A DNA stretch of 64,000 nucleotides, taken from the NCBI RefSeq assembly GCF_009731465.1, contig NZ_AP021887.1:862001-926000 (forward strand), written 5' to 3'. Made by a program: the position numbers and the translations under genes. Positions 26,756 to 37,700 of this stretch are shown in pieces. The stretch comes from Streptococcus sp. 116-D4. Its GTDB lineage: Bacteria; Bacillota; Bacilli; Lactobacillales; Streptococcaceae. The first letter of the stretch is position 1. Each line of letters starts with the position of its first letter. The notes below the pieces were generated by a model. The model was not told the DNA's origin, searched no databases, and saw nothing but the letters and a program-made list of their open reading frames with translations.

Positions 26756-28066
26756 ATGAGTATGTTTTTAGATACAGCTAAGATTAAGGTCAAGGCTGGT
26801 AATGGTGGCGATGGTATGGTTGCCTTTCGCCGTGAAAAATATGTCCCTAATGGCGGTCCTTGGGGTGGTGACGGTGGTCGTGGAGGAAATGTTGTCTTCG
26901 TTGTAGACGAAGGATTGCGTACCTTGATGGATTTCCGCTATAATCGTCATTTTAAGGCTGATTCTGGTGAAAAAGGAATGACCAAAGGGATGCATGGTCG
27001 TGGAGCTGAGGACCTTAGAGTTCGAGTGCCACAAGGTACGACTGTGCGTGATGCGGAGACTGGCAAGATTTTGACAGATTTGATTGAACACGGACAAGAA
27101 TTTATTGTAGCCCACGGTGGTCGTGGTGGACGTGGAAACATCCGCTTTGCGACACCAAAAAATCCTGCACCGGAAATCTCTGAAAATGGAGAACCAGGTC
27201 AGGAACGTGAGTTACAATTGGAACTAAAAATCTTGGCGGATGTTGGTTTAGTTGGATTCCCATCTGTAGGGAAATCAACCCTTTTAAGTGTCATCACATC
27301 CGCTAAACCTAAAATTGGTGCCTACCATTTTACGACTATTGTGCCAAATCTAGGAATGGTTCGTACCCAATCAGGAGAATCCTTTGCAGTAGCTGATTTA
27401 CCAGGTTTGATTGAAGGAGCTAGTCAGGGTGTCGGTTTGGGAACTCAGTTTCTCCGTCACATTGAGCGGACCCGTGTCATCCTTCACATTATTGATATGT
27501 CAGCTAGCGAAGGGCGTGATCCTTATGAGGATTATCTTGCTATCAACAAGGAGTTGGAGTCATACAATCTTCGTCTCATGGAGCGTCCACAGATTATCGT
27601 AGCCAACAAAATGGACATGCCTGAGAGTCAAGAAAATCTTAAAGAATTCAAGAAAAAATTAGCTGAAAACTACGATGAATTTGAAGAGTTACCAGCTATC
27701 TTCCCAATTTCTGGTTTGACCAAGCAAGGTCTGGCAACGCTATTGGATGCTACAGCTGAATTGTTAGATAAGACACCAGAATTCTTGCTCTACGACGAGA
27801 CAGATATGGAAGAAGAAGCTTACTATGGCTTTGATGAGGAAGAAAAGGCCTTTGAAATTAGTCGTGATGACGATGCGACATGGGTGCTTTCTGGTGAAAA
27901 ACTCATGAAACTCTTTAATATGACCAACTTTGATCGGGACGAATCAGTCATGAAATTTGCTCGCCAGCTTCGTGGTATGGGGGTTGATGAAGCCCTTCGT
28001 GCGCGTGGAGCCAAAGATGGTGACTTGGTCCGCATTGGTAAATTTGAGTTTGAATTTGTAGACTAG
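26756..28066 (+). CDS. obgE: GTPase ObgE/CgtA
   Basis: A 436-residue essential GTPase linked to 50S assembly and the stringent response. The N-terminal glycine-rich Obg fold (about 1-160) is followed by the G domain with G1 GFPSVGKST (167-175), G3 [10 protein letters not shown] and G4 NKMD, and by the C-terminal OCT domain (about 355-436). The start is [10 protein letters not shown]; an ATG six bases later is an alternative. The ribosome site is weak. Confidence 0.96.
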   Translation: MSMFLDTAKIKVKAGNGGDGMVAFRREKYVPNGGPWGGDGGRGGNVVFVVDEGLRTLMDFRYNRHFKADSGEKGMTKGMHGRGAEDLRVRVPQGTTVRDAETGKILTDLIEHGQEFIVAHGGRGGRGNIRFATPKNPAPEISENGEPGQERELQLELKILADVGLVGFPSVGKSTLLSVITSAKPKIGAYHFTTIVPNLGMVRTQSGESFAVADLPGLIEGASQGVGLGTQFLRHIERTRVILHIIDMSASEGRDPYEDYLAINKELESYNLRLMERPQIIVANKMDMPESQENLKEFKKKLAENYDEFEELPAIFPISGLTKQGLATLLDATAELLDKTPEFLLYDETDMEEEAYYGFDEEEKAFEISRDDDATWVLSGEKLMKLFNMTNFDRDESVMKFARQLRGMGVDEALRARGAKDGDLVRIGKFEFEFVD

Positions 28067-28075
28067 GAGACTGAT

Positions 28076-28234
28076 ATGGGAGATAAACCGATATCTTTCC
28101 GAGATGCGGATGGCAACTTTGTTTCCGCTGCAGATGTTTGGAATGAAAAGAAATTGGAAGAACTATTTAATCGTCTCAATCCAAATCGTGCACTGAGATT
28201 AGCACGAACTAAAAAAGAAAATCCATCTCAGTAA
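28076..28234 (+). CDS. 52-residue conserved-type small protein after obgE
   Basis: ATG at 28076, AGGAG upstream, 9 bp after obgE. The product is polar, with ISFRDADGNFVSAADVWNEKK and a basic C-terminal third (RALRLARTKKENPSQ). No membrane segment and no recognised function. It ends just before a bidirectional terminator shared with argR. Confidence 0.75.
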   Translation: MGDKPISFRDADGNFVSAADVWNEKKLEELFNRLNPNRALRLARTKKENPSQ

Positions 28235-28244
28235 AAAATATCAG

Positions 28245-28276
28245 AAAATTCCGTGTCCCATCAGACACGGAATTTT
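28245..28276. terminator. Bidirectional terminator between obgE unit and argR
   Basis: A perfect 13-bp stem, AAAATTCCGTGTC (28245-28257) with GACACGGAATTTT (28264-28276), loop CCATCA. The A- and T-rich stem ends serve both strands, as expected for convergent genes. Confidence 0.9.
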
Positions 28277-28277
28277 G

Positions 28278-28748
28278 TTATTCTTCAAAGAAAAATGGTG
28301 GAGCGAATTTTTTCAGCTCTTCAAAGCACTTTTGGGCAGCTGCTACATCTTCGCAGATGACGAGACAGACATCATCGCCACAGAGGGTAGCGATAGCGTC
28401 AGGGAAGCTCAAAGCATCAATGATGGAACCAAAGGATTGAGCAAGTCCAGGAAGGGTTTTTAGTAGGACTTGGTGTTGAACAGGGCGCATCAAGACAAGA
28501 GCATCTTCCATATAAATTTCGAGACGTTTTTCCCATTTTGAGATAGAACCTGTATTGAGCACGTAGTAAGAGTTGTCTTCTTCTCGTACTTTTGAAAGGT
28601 TCATACTTTTAATATCTCTTGAAAGTGTAGCTTGTGTAACTTGAATGTCATTATCAGCAAGGAGAGCTTGTAGCTCAGCTTGAGTATGAATCTTGTTTTT
28701 CGTTACAAGAGCTCGTATGAGTTGGTGTCGGTGTTCGGATTTATTCAT
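28278..28748 (-). CDS. argR: ArgR-family arginine repressor (paralogue 1)
   Basis: A 156-residue regulator. An N-terminal winged helix with [18 protein letters not shown] precedes the C-terminal hexamerisation/arginine-binding domain ([21 protein letters not shown]). Family members bind ARG boxes with arginine as corepressor; lactobacilli and streptococci often need two such proteins, and a second is at 63100. I chose ATG 28748 (MNKSEHRHQ) because CAAGGAG lies at 28758-28764 on the complementary strand; the in-frame start at 28769 precedes that site. Its ribosome site lies at the edge of a decayed pepX duplicate. Confidence 0.88.
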   Translation of the reverse strand: MNKSEHRHQLIRALVTKNKIHTQAELQALLADNDIQVTQATLSRDIKSMNLSKVREEDNSYYVLNTGSISKWEKRLEIYMEDALVLMRPVQHQVLLKTLPGLAQSFGSIIDALSFPDAIATLCGDDVCLVICEDVAAAQKCFEELKKFAPPFFFEE

Positions 28749-28760
28749 AAAATAGTACTC

Positions 28761-29212
28761 CTTGTACAAGGTACAGAAAGCGTGGACTGATCGAGAATGT
28801 CAGTCGAGTGGTAAGCGGTATTGTCACGTATGATGATTTCATAGTCAGTAGTAAAAAGAACTATACGGAGAAAATCTCCTTCTATTAACTTGTCACTAGT
28901 TGGGTGTAGATGAATTAGGTGTATATCTGTTTATCTACATTGGTGTCCTCTACTAACAGTAAATCATTCAATTAGAGTAGCATTTGTCACGGCTTGTTGT
29001 GAATTTACACTCAATGGCAATTCACAGAGATTGTCCAACATGTGGTGTGGTAGCGAGTATTATTAATGAGTACACATGTTGGGCAGGGTATTAGTATCAT
29101 TTGACCAAGCTCCAGTTTTAGGCTTATCACAAGCCCTTATTTGAGAGTGGATTTGATACAAAGTTTCTGTTTAGTTAGACTGTTCAAGTGGAAATCATTC
29201 CATAATGAAAGT
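28761..29212 (-). pseudogene. Decayed tandem duplicate of the pepX 3' end
   Basis: The stretch aligns in order with the end of pepX (about 29224-29690). Shared blocks include GTAGACTG/GTGGACTG, TTTCATAGTCAGTAGTA against TTTCAAAGTCAGTAGTA, TCCTCTACTAACAGTAAATC (identical), GGCAATTCACAGAGATT against GGTAATTCACAGAGATT, and GTGGATTTGATAC near the end. Many substitutions, small deletions and stop codons break the frame, so no product is expected. It fills the 464-bp gap between argR and pepX; no other gene is seen there. Confidence 0.85.
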
Positions 29213-31501
29213 CTAGTATTCTACCTTTTGACAAGGTAAGATAAGAGTAGACTGTTCAAGATCGACAGTCAGGTGGTAGTCAGTATTGTCTCGTATGGTA
29301 ATTTCAAAGTCAGTAGTATAAAGGACTAGACGGAGAGTATCTCCTTCTTTTAGCTTGTAAATAGTCGGTTGCAATTCAAACTGGATATCCATCCATTCAT
29401 CTGCAGTAATATCCTCTACTAACAGTAAATCACTTCTATTTTGCAAATTGAGATAGCCTTTTGTCACGACTCGTTGTGCATTTGGTCTAAATGGTAATTC
29501 ACAGAGATTTTCCAACATATGGTAGCGACCGTTATCAATGGTTCTAGCACATAAAACAGCTGGATAAGGTTGTAGGTATTTCTTTTGTCCAAGTTCTAGC
29601 AGTTGGGCAGATAAGAGCCCCTTGTTTGTACTGGATTTGATACGAAGATTGAGCTGAGCCCGACCGTTCAGGTGGAGATCTTTGGTCACAGGAAGGTCAA
29701 TAGTAATCTGATTGGCTTTCCCTTGATAGAGTTCTGTATTGAAAGTCTGGTATGTCTTACCATAACGCTCAAAATCCTCATATGAGTATTGGTTTTGAAT
29801 AAGTTTCTTTTCTTGACCAAGTGCGAAGGTTTTAAAATTATCTTGCCCACCGAAGTTATCAAGTGGTAACCAAGTCTGAGGAGCTGTATTGTCCTGCCAG
29901 ATAACAGTCGGAAGTTGAAAATCTGTATCTTCTCCCAGTAATTTCTTAGTCAATAAGGCATTCATGGACTCACGGAAGTCAATGGACTGCCAGTTGTTCA
30001 TGTACACATGAGCGCCATTATGGAAAAAGAGATGCTTATTTATATGAGCAGGAAGGGCGTGAAACATCTGGTAAACATGAAGTGGTTTGACATTCCAATC
30101 CTGTGAACCATGAGTAAAGACAACCTCTGCCTTTACCTTATGGGCATTAAGCAGATAATTGCGGTCATGCCAAAACTGATTGTAGTCGCCAGACTTGCGA
30201 TCCAGTTGCTCTTTCACTTTTTCTAAGTCAGCTTGGTGAGCCTCGTTACTACGAATATAGTCGCCAGCCAAGAGATTACGAGAGTAGGTTAGTTCAGCAA
30301 GGGAGTCAAAGTCCTCCCCTGGATATCCACCTGGGCTAGTCACCAGACCGTTTTCACGATAGTAGTTGTACCATGAGGAAATTCCAGCCTCGGCAATAAT
30401 GACTTCTAACCCATCGACGCCTGTAGTTGCAAGACCATTGGACATGGTACCTAGATAGGAAAGTCCAGTTGTAGCTACTTTTCCGTTTGACCAGTCAGCC
30501 TTGACTTGACGTTGGCGCGTGTGGTCAGTGAAGGCACGACAACGACCATTAAGCCAATCGATGACATTTTTATAAGCCTCGATTTGTTGGTAGTCCCCGT
30601 TAGTCATAAAACCTGTAGAGTCTTTGGTACCAACACCTGACACATAGAGATTGGCAAAACCTCGTGGAAGGAAGTAGTCGTTGAGAGTATAGCTAGCGTT
30701 GATGTGCGTTAGCTTTTCTTCAGCTTCTGACACAAGCTCAGCTTGACCTTGGGGTTGGATGAGATTTAGTTGAGGTTCCTCTATCTCAATCTTGTGAGCA
30801 GGCTTAACCTCGAGATTGCCCTCCATCTTGTAAAGAGCTTTATCGCTTGCTTTATCATTTGTTCCTTGATGATAGGGACTGGCTGTCATGATAGCAGGGA
30901 TTTGCCCGTCATAACGAGGACGAATAATGCTGACCTTGACTAGGTCTGGTAGACCTTTTTGGTCAGTATCGACACGAGACTCAACGTAAACGACTTCGCG
31001 AATGGCATCATGGCTAGAAAAGGTAGCCAAACTCTTGCCGTTAAAGTAGTGATAGTCATTATCCTCAGGAATAAGACCATCACTGACAAGTTGGTCGATA
31101 AGAGTGTTCCCCTTTTTGGTGCGAGTATTGAGTAACTGATAGAGATTTTCAATCAAGTCACCATATACAATAGGAAATCCAGACTCTTTACGAAAAACAT
31201 CACTGTCTTCAAAGTCAACCAAATAAGAAAAACCTAAAAGTTGAAAGGCTACAGTATAGAAAATATCTGCAGTCAACTCTTTATCTGATTGAAAAAATGT
31301 CAGTAAGTCAGTTTCTTTATCAACTGCTAAACTGGATAGAGGATAGGTGCTATTTTTAAAATTAAAAAAGAAACGAATGAGAAACGCTTCAAGCATTTTT
31401 TTATTTGTGATGTTGACTGGTAAATCAAATCCATACTTTTTTAATTCAAAGATAATTGTATCTCTAGGTAGCGCTAAATAGCTAAATCGATTAAAACGCA
31501 T
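29213..31501 (-). CDS. pepX: X-prolyl dipeptidyl aminopeptidase
   Basis: A 762-residue serine peptidase of family S15 that removes Xaa-Pro dipeptides from peptide N-termini. The N-terminal helical domain is followed by the alpha/beta-hydrolase core. The nucleophile is in [11 protein letters not shown], the aspartate in [12 protein letters not shown] and the histidine in FHNGAHVYM. The C-terminal jelly-roll domain ends [13 protein letters not shown] precedes the ATG. From memory, mitis-group PepX usually ends at LPC, so the last five residues may come from the tandem rearrangement that left the decayed copy downstream. Confidence 0.95.
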   Translation of the reverse strand: MRFNRFSYLALPRDTIIFELKKYGFDLPVNITNKKMLEAFLIRFFFNFKNSTYPLSSLAVDKETDLLTFFQSDKELTADIFYTVAFQLLGFSYLVDFEDSDVFRKESGFPIVYGDLIENLYQLLNTRTKKGNTLIDQLVSDGLIPEDNDYHYFNGKSLATFSSHDAIREVVYVESRVDTDQKGLPDLVKVSIIRPRYDGQIPAIMTASPYHQGTNDKASDKALYKMEGNLEVKPAHKIEIEEPQLNLIQPQGQAELVSEAEEKLTHINASYTLNDYFLPRGFANLYVSGVGTKDSTGFMTNGDYQQIEAYKNVIDWLNGRCRAFTDHTRQRQVKADWSNGKVATTGLSYLGTMSNGLATTGVDGLEVIIAEAGISSWYNYYRENGLVTSPGGYPGEDFDSLAELTYSRNLLAGDYIRSNEAHQADLEKVKEQLDRKSGDYNQFWHDRNYLLNAHKVKAEVVFTHGSQDWNVKPLHVYQMFHALPAHINKHLFFHNGAHVYMNNWQSIDFRESMNALLTKKLLGEDTDFQLPTVIWQDNTAPQTWLPLDNFGGQDNFKTFALGQEKKLIQNQYSYEDFERYGKTYQTFNTELYQGKANQITIDLPVTKDLHLNGRAQLNLRIKSSTNKGLLSAQLLELGQKKYLQPYPAVLCARTIDNGRYHMLENLCELPFRPNAQRVVTKGYLNLQNRSDLLLVEDITADEWMDIQFELQPTIYKLKEGDTLRLVLYTTDFEITIRDNTDYHLTVDLEQSTLILPCQKVEY

Positions 31502-31616
31502 AAAACCTCCAGTAAAATTATACTTTAATTTATTATATCAAAAAAGCAAAAAAAATACCAAGATAAAGTCAAAAACAAAATAGTATATAAATATAAATAA
31601 TATCAAAAAACCATTA

Positions 31617-31636
31617 ATATATATATATATATATTA
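31617..31636. repeat. TA dinucleotide run upstream of the adhesin gene
   Basis: About ten TA steps in a very AT-rich spacer between the divergent pepX and adhesin genes. It lies just upstream of the adhesin -35, where length change could alter promoter geometry or DNA melting. Confidence 0.6.
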
Positions 31637-31644
31637 TTTCTTTC

Positions 31645-31673
31645 TTGAACTGATAGCGTTTTTGTGATAAAAT
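31645..31673 (+). promoter_or_regulatory. Promoter of the LPXTG adhesin gene
   Basis: TTGAAC (31645-31650), 17-bp spacer, TAAAAT (31668-31673) with an extended TG at 31665-31666. A second -10-like TATAAT is at 31682-31687. AGGAAG precedes the ATG at 31730. Confidence 0.7.
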
Positions 31674-31729
31674 ATATACTATATAATTGTAATTCGAAGT
31701 TACATAAAAAAATATAGGAAGTAAACATT

Positions 31730-34700
31730 ATGTATAAATCAAAAAGACAAAAAAATAAATCTTTTGATTGGTATGGCTTGAGCCAACGTTTCTCTATTCG
31801 TAAGTATCATTTTGGTGCTGCGAGTGTGCTGTTGGGGACAGCCTTGATTTTGGGTGCTGCCCAAACGACTGCCAAAGCAGAAGAAACAGCTTCTGAAAAT
31901 AAAACAGAAGCTGTTGCATCTGCTCCAAAAGATGATAAGGTAGGTGAGAATGTCGCAAATGTGACGACACCAGCTCTTTCTGCTACGACAGAAGCGGCTG
32001 TAGTAGAAAAGCCAACCTTGAGTGATGAGGAAGTTGCAAAATTAGCTGCTGAAGCATCTAAGAAAGATGATAAAGCAGCTGAAACAGCTACAACTGAAAA
32101 AACAGAAGCAGCTGACAAAGAAAAAGCAACACTGACTGCTCCTTTAACTGACAAAAAAGCTGAAAAAGCAGTTGATGAAAAAGCTGATAAAAAGGACGAA
32201 AAGAAAGCAGAAAACCCAATTACTGCTACTAAAACTGTCCTTGAACAGTTGACATCTGAAGCAGAAGTATTGAACACAACTGCCTCTAACTTTGCGGATA
32301 AAAAGGCTGAAGATAAAGCTGGAAAAGAAGCAATCGCAACTGCAGTAGCTTCAGCTAAGGTTCAAATCGAAGCTTCTAAGAAAGCTCTTGCTGCTGGAGA
32401 AATCACTAAGCAAGAATTGGATGCCCAACTCCAACGTATCTCATCTGCCATCGAAGCAGTCTATGCTGAGATGAAACGTGCAGGTCATGTAGGTAAAGTT
32501 GAAGCGGTGTTGGCGGATGGAGCAGGTTCTACAGTAGCTATTGCTAATCCTATTAACAAAGTTGTTGTTAATAATTTTGGGGATATTACTGAGGAAGAAG
32601 CGCGTGCCATTGAAAAAGAAATCCGTACTGCAAATCCATCCTTGACAGCTGAAGATAAAATCGAAGTTAAACGAAAAGGTAATACAGGTGCTGCCGTAGC
32701 AACTGTAACATTGGCTAATGGTAAGGTAGATCAAAATGGTAGTAAAACATATAATTTTGCTATTGGTGATGTAGCTTATGGTTCAGCTGGTGAGAAAAAC
32801 TATAGTCAACTTCGTGAAGCAATCAACTGGTTTAACTTTGCCACTGCGTCTATTACGTATGCTGATGGGACAAAAGTAGGGGCTATTGAATATGTTAATA
32901 ATCCGTCTATGGTTGATTTCACGAGCTCTAAAGGACGTCAAGAACGCGGCCGTTTTACAATGGTTCGTACAGTTCTTGAATCTACAACTCATCCAGAGTT
33001 AGTAGGTAAGAAAACAAATGATCCGGCATTTTTAGCGTCTGGATTAGCTAAATATACATTGTGGAAAACATATGATCATGTGAACCATGAAGTGCAACAA
33101 GGTCTATCTGAAGGACGATTTAATAATGAAATATTTGAGGTTCTTCAAGAAGGAATGCGTTTCGATGTACCAACTAAGGTAAAAGGTTATACATTAATTG
33201 CAACAGTAAGTTCCCTTTCTCGTAAAAAAGTTACCACAGAAACATATACTCTAAATAAAGCTAATGGTGAACCTGAAAATATCAACAGAAGCCCTGTTGA
33301 TGGTGTTGTTCAACGTGAAGATGTTATTGTAACAAGACAAGATCCAAACTGGAGTCATTTACGATTAGCAGGGTTCGAAACTAAATATGAAGATTCAAAT
33401 GGGATAACTCGTGAACAATTAACTGCGTTCGCTCCAGCTTATGATGGTGGTAACGTTGGGGTTAAGTTCCAATTGTCAGCAACATATAATGGTCGTCCAG
33501 TAGCGGTTAATGCTATTGCAGTTGATTCAGAAGATTTAAATGTGGATGAATTTACTCAATTCGAATCTGACGGGACACCTTGGGAAGAGTTCATGCGTTT
33601 AAATAAAAACAAAACAGGCTCTAAAGGGTTGTTTCCAAATAGAGATGGGAACGGAAAGTTCTTAATTACATATGATAGAAAAAATCCTAAAACTCGTATT
33701 CCGACAGGTTATAAACTTTCTGAATGGACGAATAAAACAGAAAGAGGTTATGGAAGTCAATTGTTCGGACCTTTTGATTCAGGTGTAAATAATGGTTATG
33801 ATCTTCCTATAGGTCTTTCTCAAAATGTTGAAAATTTAGGTGTATACATTAATAGCGACGGTAGTCAATCAGCAACTGTAGGTTTCGTTATTTATGATGG
33901 TGGGGATGCACCAGGTTCTTATGGTTCAGCACAACATATTATCGGTAACTTTAATAAGGATAAAAATGGAACACAAGTAACTGCAACACAACCATATTTA
34001 GGAGATGTTCCTGCAGATACAGACTTCCGTACAACAACCGCTGAGCCGAATGGAGCTTGGGTACTTGATGACTTAGTTAACTCAGAAGATTATAAAGAAA
34101 TCAGTCTTGTTAGCGGTTCAACGCAAGTTACAAACTCTAAAGGTCAATCAGGAACATACTTATTAGATGGTAAAAACCCTGTAATTCGTATGGCTGATGG
34201 AACGCAAGTAGCGATTAAAAATGGTGAAATTCTATCAACAGCTAATACATTACAAGGTGGAGATGGTTTACCAATTAAAGGTCTATACAATCAAGCAACA
34301 CGTGGAGTTGGTGTAGGTAACCTACCTGATGAAGGTGAAGGACAACTTCTTGACCCAGCAGTAGCAACTAAATACACACTACGTCATGCAAGTGAAAATG
34401 AATATATCTTAAAAGGTGTCAAAGTTAATCGTGGTGTTAATAATGATGTGGCTTATGTTCGTGGATGGGTTGATTTTAACGTTAACGGTAAATTCGATCT
34501 TTATGAATCATCTGAATTAGTAACAGCTAACGCTGATGGAACATATGATATTACATTCAAAAACACACCGCAATTATTAAATACATCAGTAGATAATCTT
34601 GGTGTTCGTTTACGTATTTCTGTAGATAAGAATGACTTAAGGCGGCCTACAGGACTAGCATCTTCAGGGGAAGTGGAAGATTTCGTTGCTAATGTTATTC

Positions 34701-37700
34701 ACCAACCTCGAGGAACACGTCATGAAACAAAAGATTATCAAGGGAAAAAACAAGAAGTGAATTTCCCAACTAACGCTATTTTTACCGCAAGTGGTAAAAC
34801 AATTGAATCAAACTATAAACAATGGGCACAAATTGATGATAATACAGCGCCTAAGATGGTGTTAAATGATACAGTTGTAAAATCTGAAGAACCAACAGGT
34901 AAAACAGTTGAGGTGAAAGACAAACTAAGCCAAACAATTTACAATGGTACTGAGGTAGTCGTTAAAGATGCGAGAGGAAATACTCTTGGTACAGCTGTTA
35001 AAGTATTGAATAAATTAACAGGTAAAACAGAATACTACCTATCTGAATACACTGAATATGATACAGCAGGAAATAAAGTTGGGGTCTATAAACTAAACGA
35101 AGATTCTGCGGAAAACAAAAATTCTAAACAAGGTAGTTTGAGTTTTACAAAAATCACTTTTGAACCAGAAAAAGGATTTGTAGGTACAGCTAAAGGGGTA
35201 GCTATCCGTGCGTGGGATAATAATGGAAGTCACACTGGATGGGAAGCTACAGAAGATACAATTAGAGAATCTTTAACAAGTACGACTTTAGCAGAAAAAG
35301 ATAAGGTATTAGAAAATGTAAACAATGGAAATAACGGTGCCAAGTCTATGGATACAAGTTATATTCCAACTGTTATTGACGTTCGTCCAGTAGGAGAAGA
35401 TACGACTACAGAAGACGTTCAAGGAAAACCACAATCATCTAATCCTTCAATTCCGACAAAAGGAACAGTTGAAACTATCACAAATGAATCTGTAGAAACT
35501 TCTAAACGAGTTGATATTTTAAATACAAGTGAGAAACCAACTTTTACAACTAGAAAAGAAATTCCAGGGAAACTATATACATATGAAGATTTAATGAATG
35601 TTACTCTTCCAGATGCAGTTCACATTGATCCAGAAACGGGTGAAGTTACAACAGTACCTCGTAGCTATACTAAAGTAACAGATACAGAAATTGTAATCGA
35701 AAATGAAGGAACATATACATTAAACCAAGACACAGGTGAAATTATATTCACTCCACATCCTAAGTTCGTAGGAACAGGCACTGGTGTAGTAAAACAACAA
35801 CCAGATATCGACTATAATGATAAAGTAGCAGGAGACTCTGTAACTAGCCAGTATGGTACTGATTATGGTAGAGCTAAATATACACCAATCGTTAACCCTC
35901 AGTCGAAAGCTTCAATTACTCGCACTATTCATTATGTATATGAAAATGATAATGATAACCCATCAAGTCAAGATTCATATAAAGATAATGATCCAATTCT
36001 AGCAATTGATAACACACCAGTTACTCATACACAAACAATTGATTACACTCGTGATTACAAGATTTTCTCTGAAGCAGGTGCGACTGTTACAGATTTAGTA
36101 ACTGCAAACCAAGTTACTGATGCAGCAGGACATGTTTACAATGTTGGAGATACTATTCCAGCGGGAACTAAGTTCAACCAAGGTTCAATTATTATTGGTA
36201 AATGGACAGCTTCAAGTGATGAAAAGTCTAAATTTAGAGAAATTATATCACCAACAGTAAAAGGATATACTGCTGAAGTAGTAACAGCTGACTTCACTCC
36301 TCGTGCTGACGGTAAGATGGGACACATCCATAATGGTAAACAACCTGTTGGATTATATACTCCAGTAGCAGATAATACAAAAGATGTTGGAGCATATGAA
36401 CCATTAGTATCAGAAGTTCGTGCGGACAACAAAGATGACTTCGATATGTATGTTGTTTACAAAGCTGATACTCAAAAAGCTAAAGTAACATATATCGACT
36501 TAGATGCTACAGGTGATGCTCGTATTCTTGAAGTTCAAAACGCTAATCCAGCTCCTTCAACAGGTGCAGATGCGAAAACAACTTATGGTGTTACAACGCT
36601 TCAAGGTAAATCTCATACGAAGATTCCTTATACAACAGCTAAAACAATCGAGAAATATGAAGGCCTTGGTTATGAGTTAGTAAAAGATGATTATACAAAT
36701 AATACTCAAGATACAGCTATTGAGGGTGGACGTAAGTTTGATGACGATAAAGAAGTAGACCAAGCATTCATTGTTTACCTACGTCACAAGAAAGTTGAAG
36801 TTTCTGATAGTGAAAAACAAACAGTAACTCGTACAATCGAATATAAATACGCGGATACTGATGATGTACCAACTGATAAACGTAATACAACAGCAGCACC
36901 ATCAGTCGTTGAGACGTTGCAATACACTCGTTCCCGTACAATTGACCTTGTACTTGCAGCGAAAGCATATCCAACAGAATATGCTACTTATAAAGCTGAA
37001 GCAGCTAAAGGTTCAGATGCTGAAAAAACTGCGCGTACAGTATTGTTGAATCATGTTGCAAGTAAAGTAGCAGAAGCAACTGCAACAGCTGATCAAAAAG
37101 CAATTATCACATTTGGTCAATGGACACCTAAAGAAGGTAAAGCTACAGGAATTGAATTAAGTACAGAAGAAAAAACTAAAGATAATAAATTCAATAATGT
37201 ACCATCTCCAGAAGTAACTGGATATGTACCAGATAACGCTACTGTGGAAGCAACTGCAACAATTGATGCGGAAGCAGATGACTACAAGATCACAGTTCTT
37301 TACACTCCAGTGGCACAAAAAGCTGTAGTTAAATTCGTAGAAGTAGATCCTACTAATACAGATAAAGTCATTACTCCAGGTCTTGCAGAGCCAATCTCAG
37401 TAACAGGTAAATCAGAAGCAGCTTACCCATCTACAACAGCAACGTCAGTAACTGATAAGATTGCTGAGCTAGTTAAGAAAGGTTACGAACTTGTAAATAA
37501 CGGATTTGTTTCAACAGATAAATTCGATAAAGATGCTGCAGTTGATCAAGAATATGTTGTGAAATTCAAAGCTAAAGTAGTTGATATTCCATCATTTGAT
37601 CCAACAAAACCAGAAAGTAACGAAAATCCAAAACCAACTCCAGATGTAACGCCAATTGATCCAAATAATCCAGATGGACCAAAATGGACTGAAGCATTAA

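Noticed and set aside
28761..29212. A separate gene between argR and pepX
   Set aside because: No frame of useful length survives, and the sequence is explained as a decayed pepX tail.
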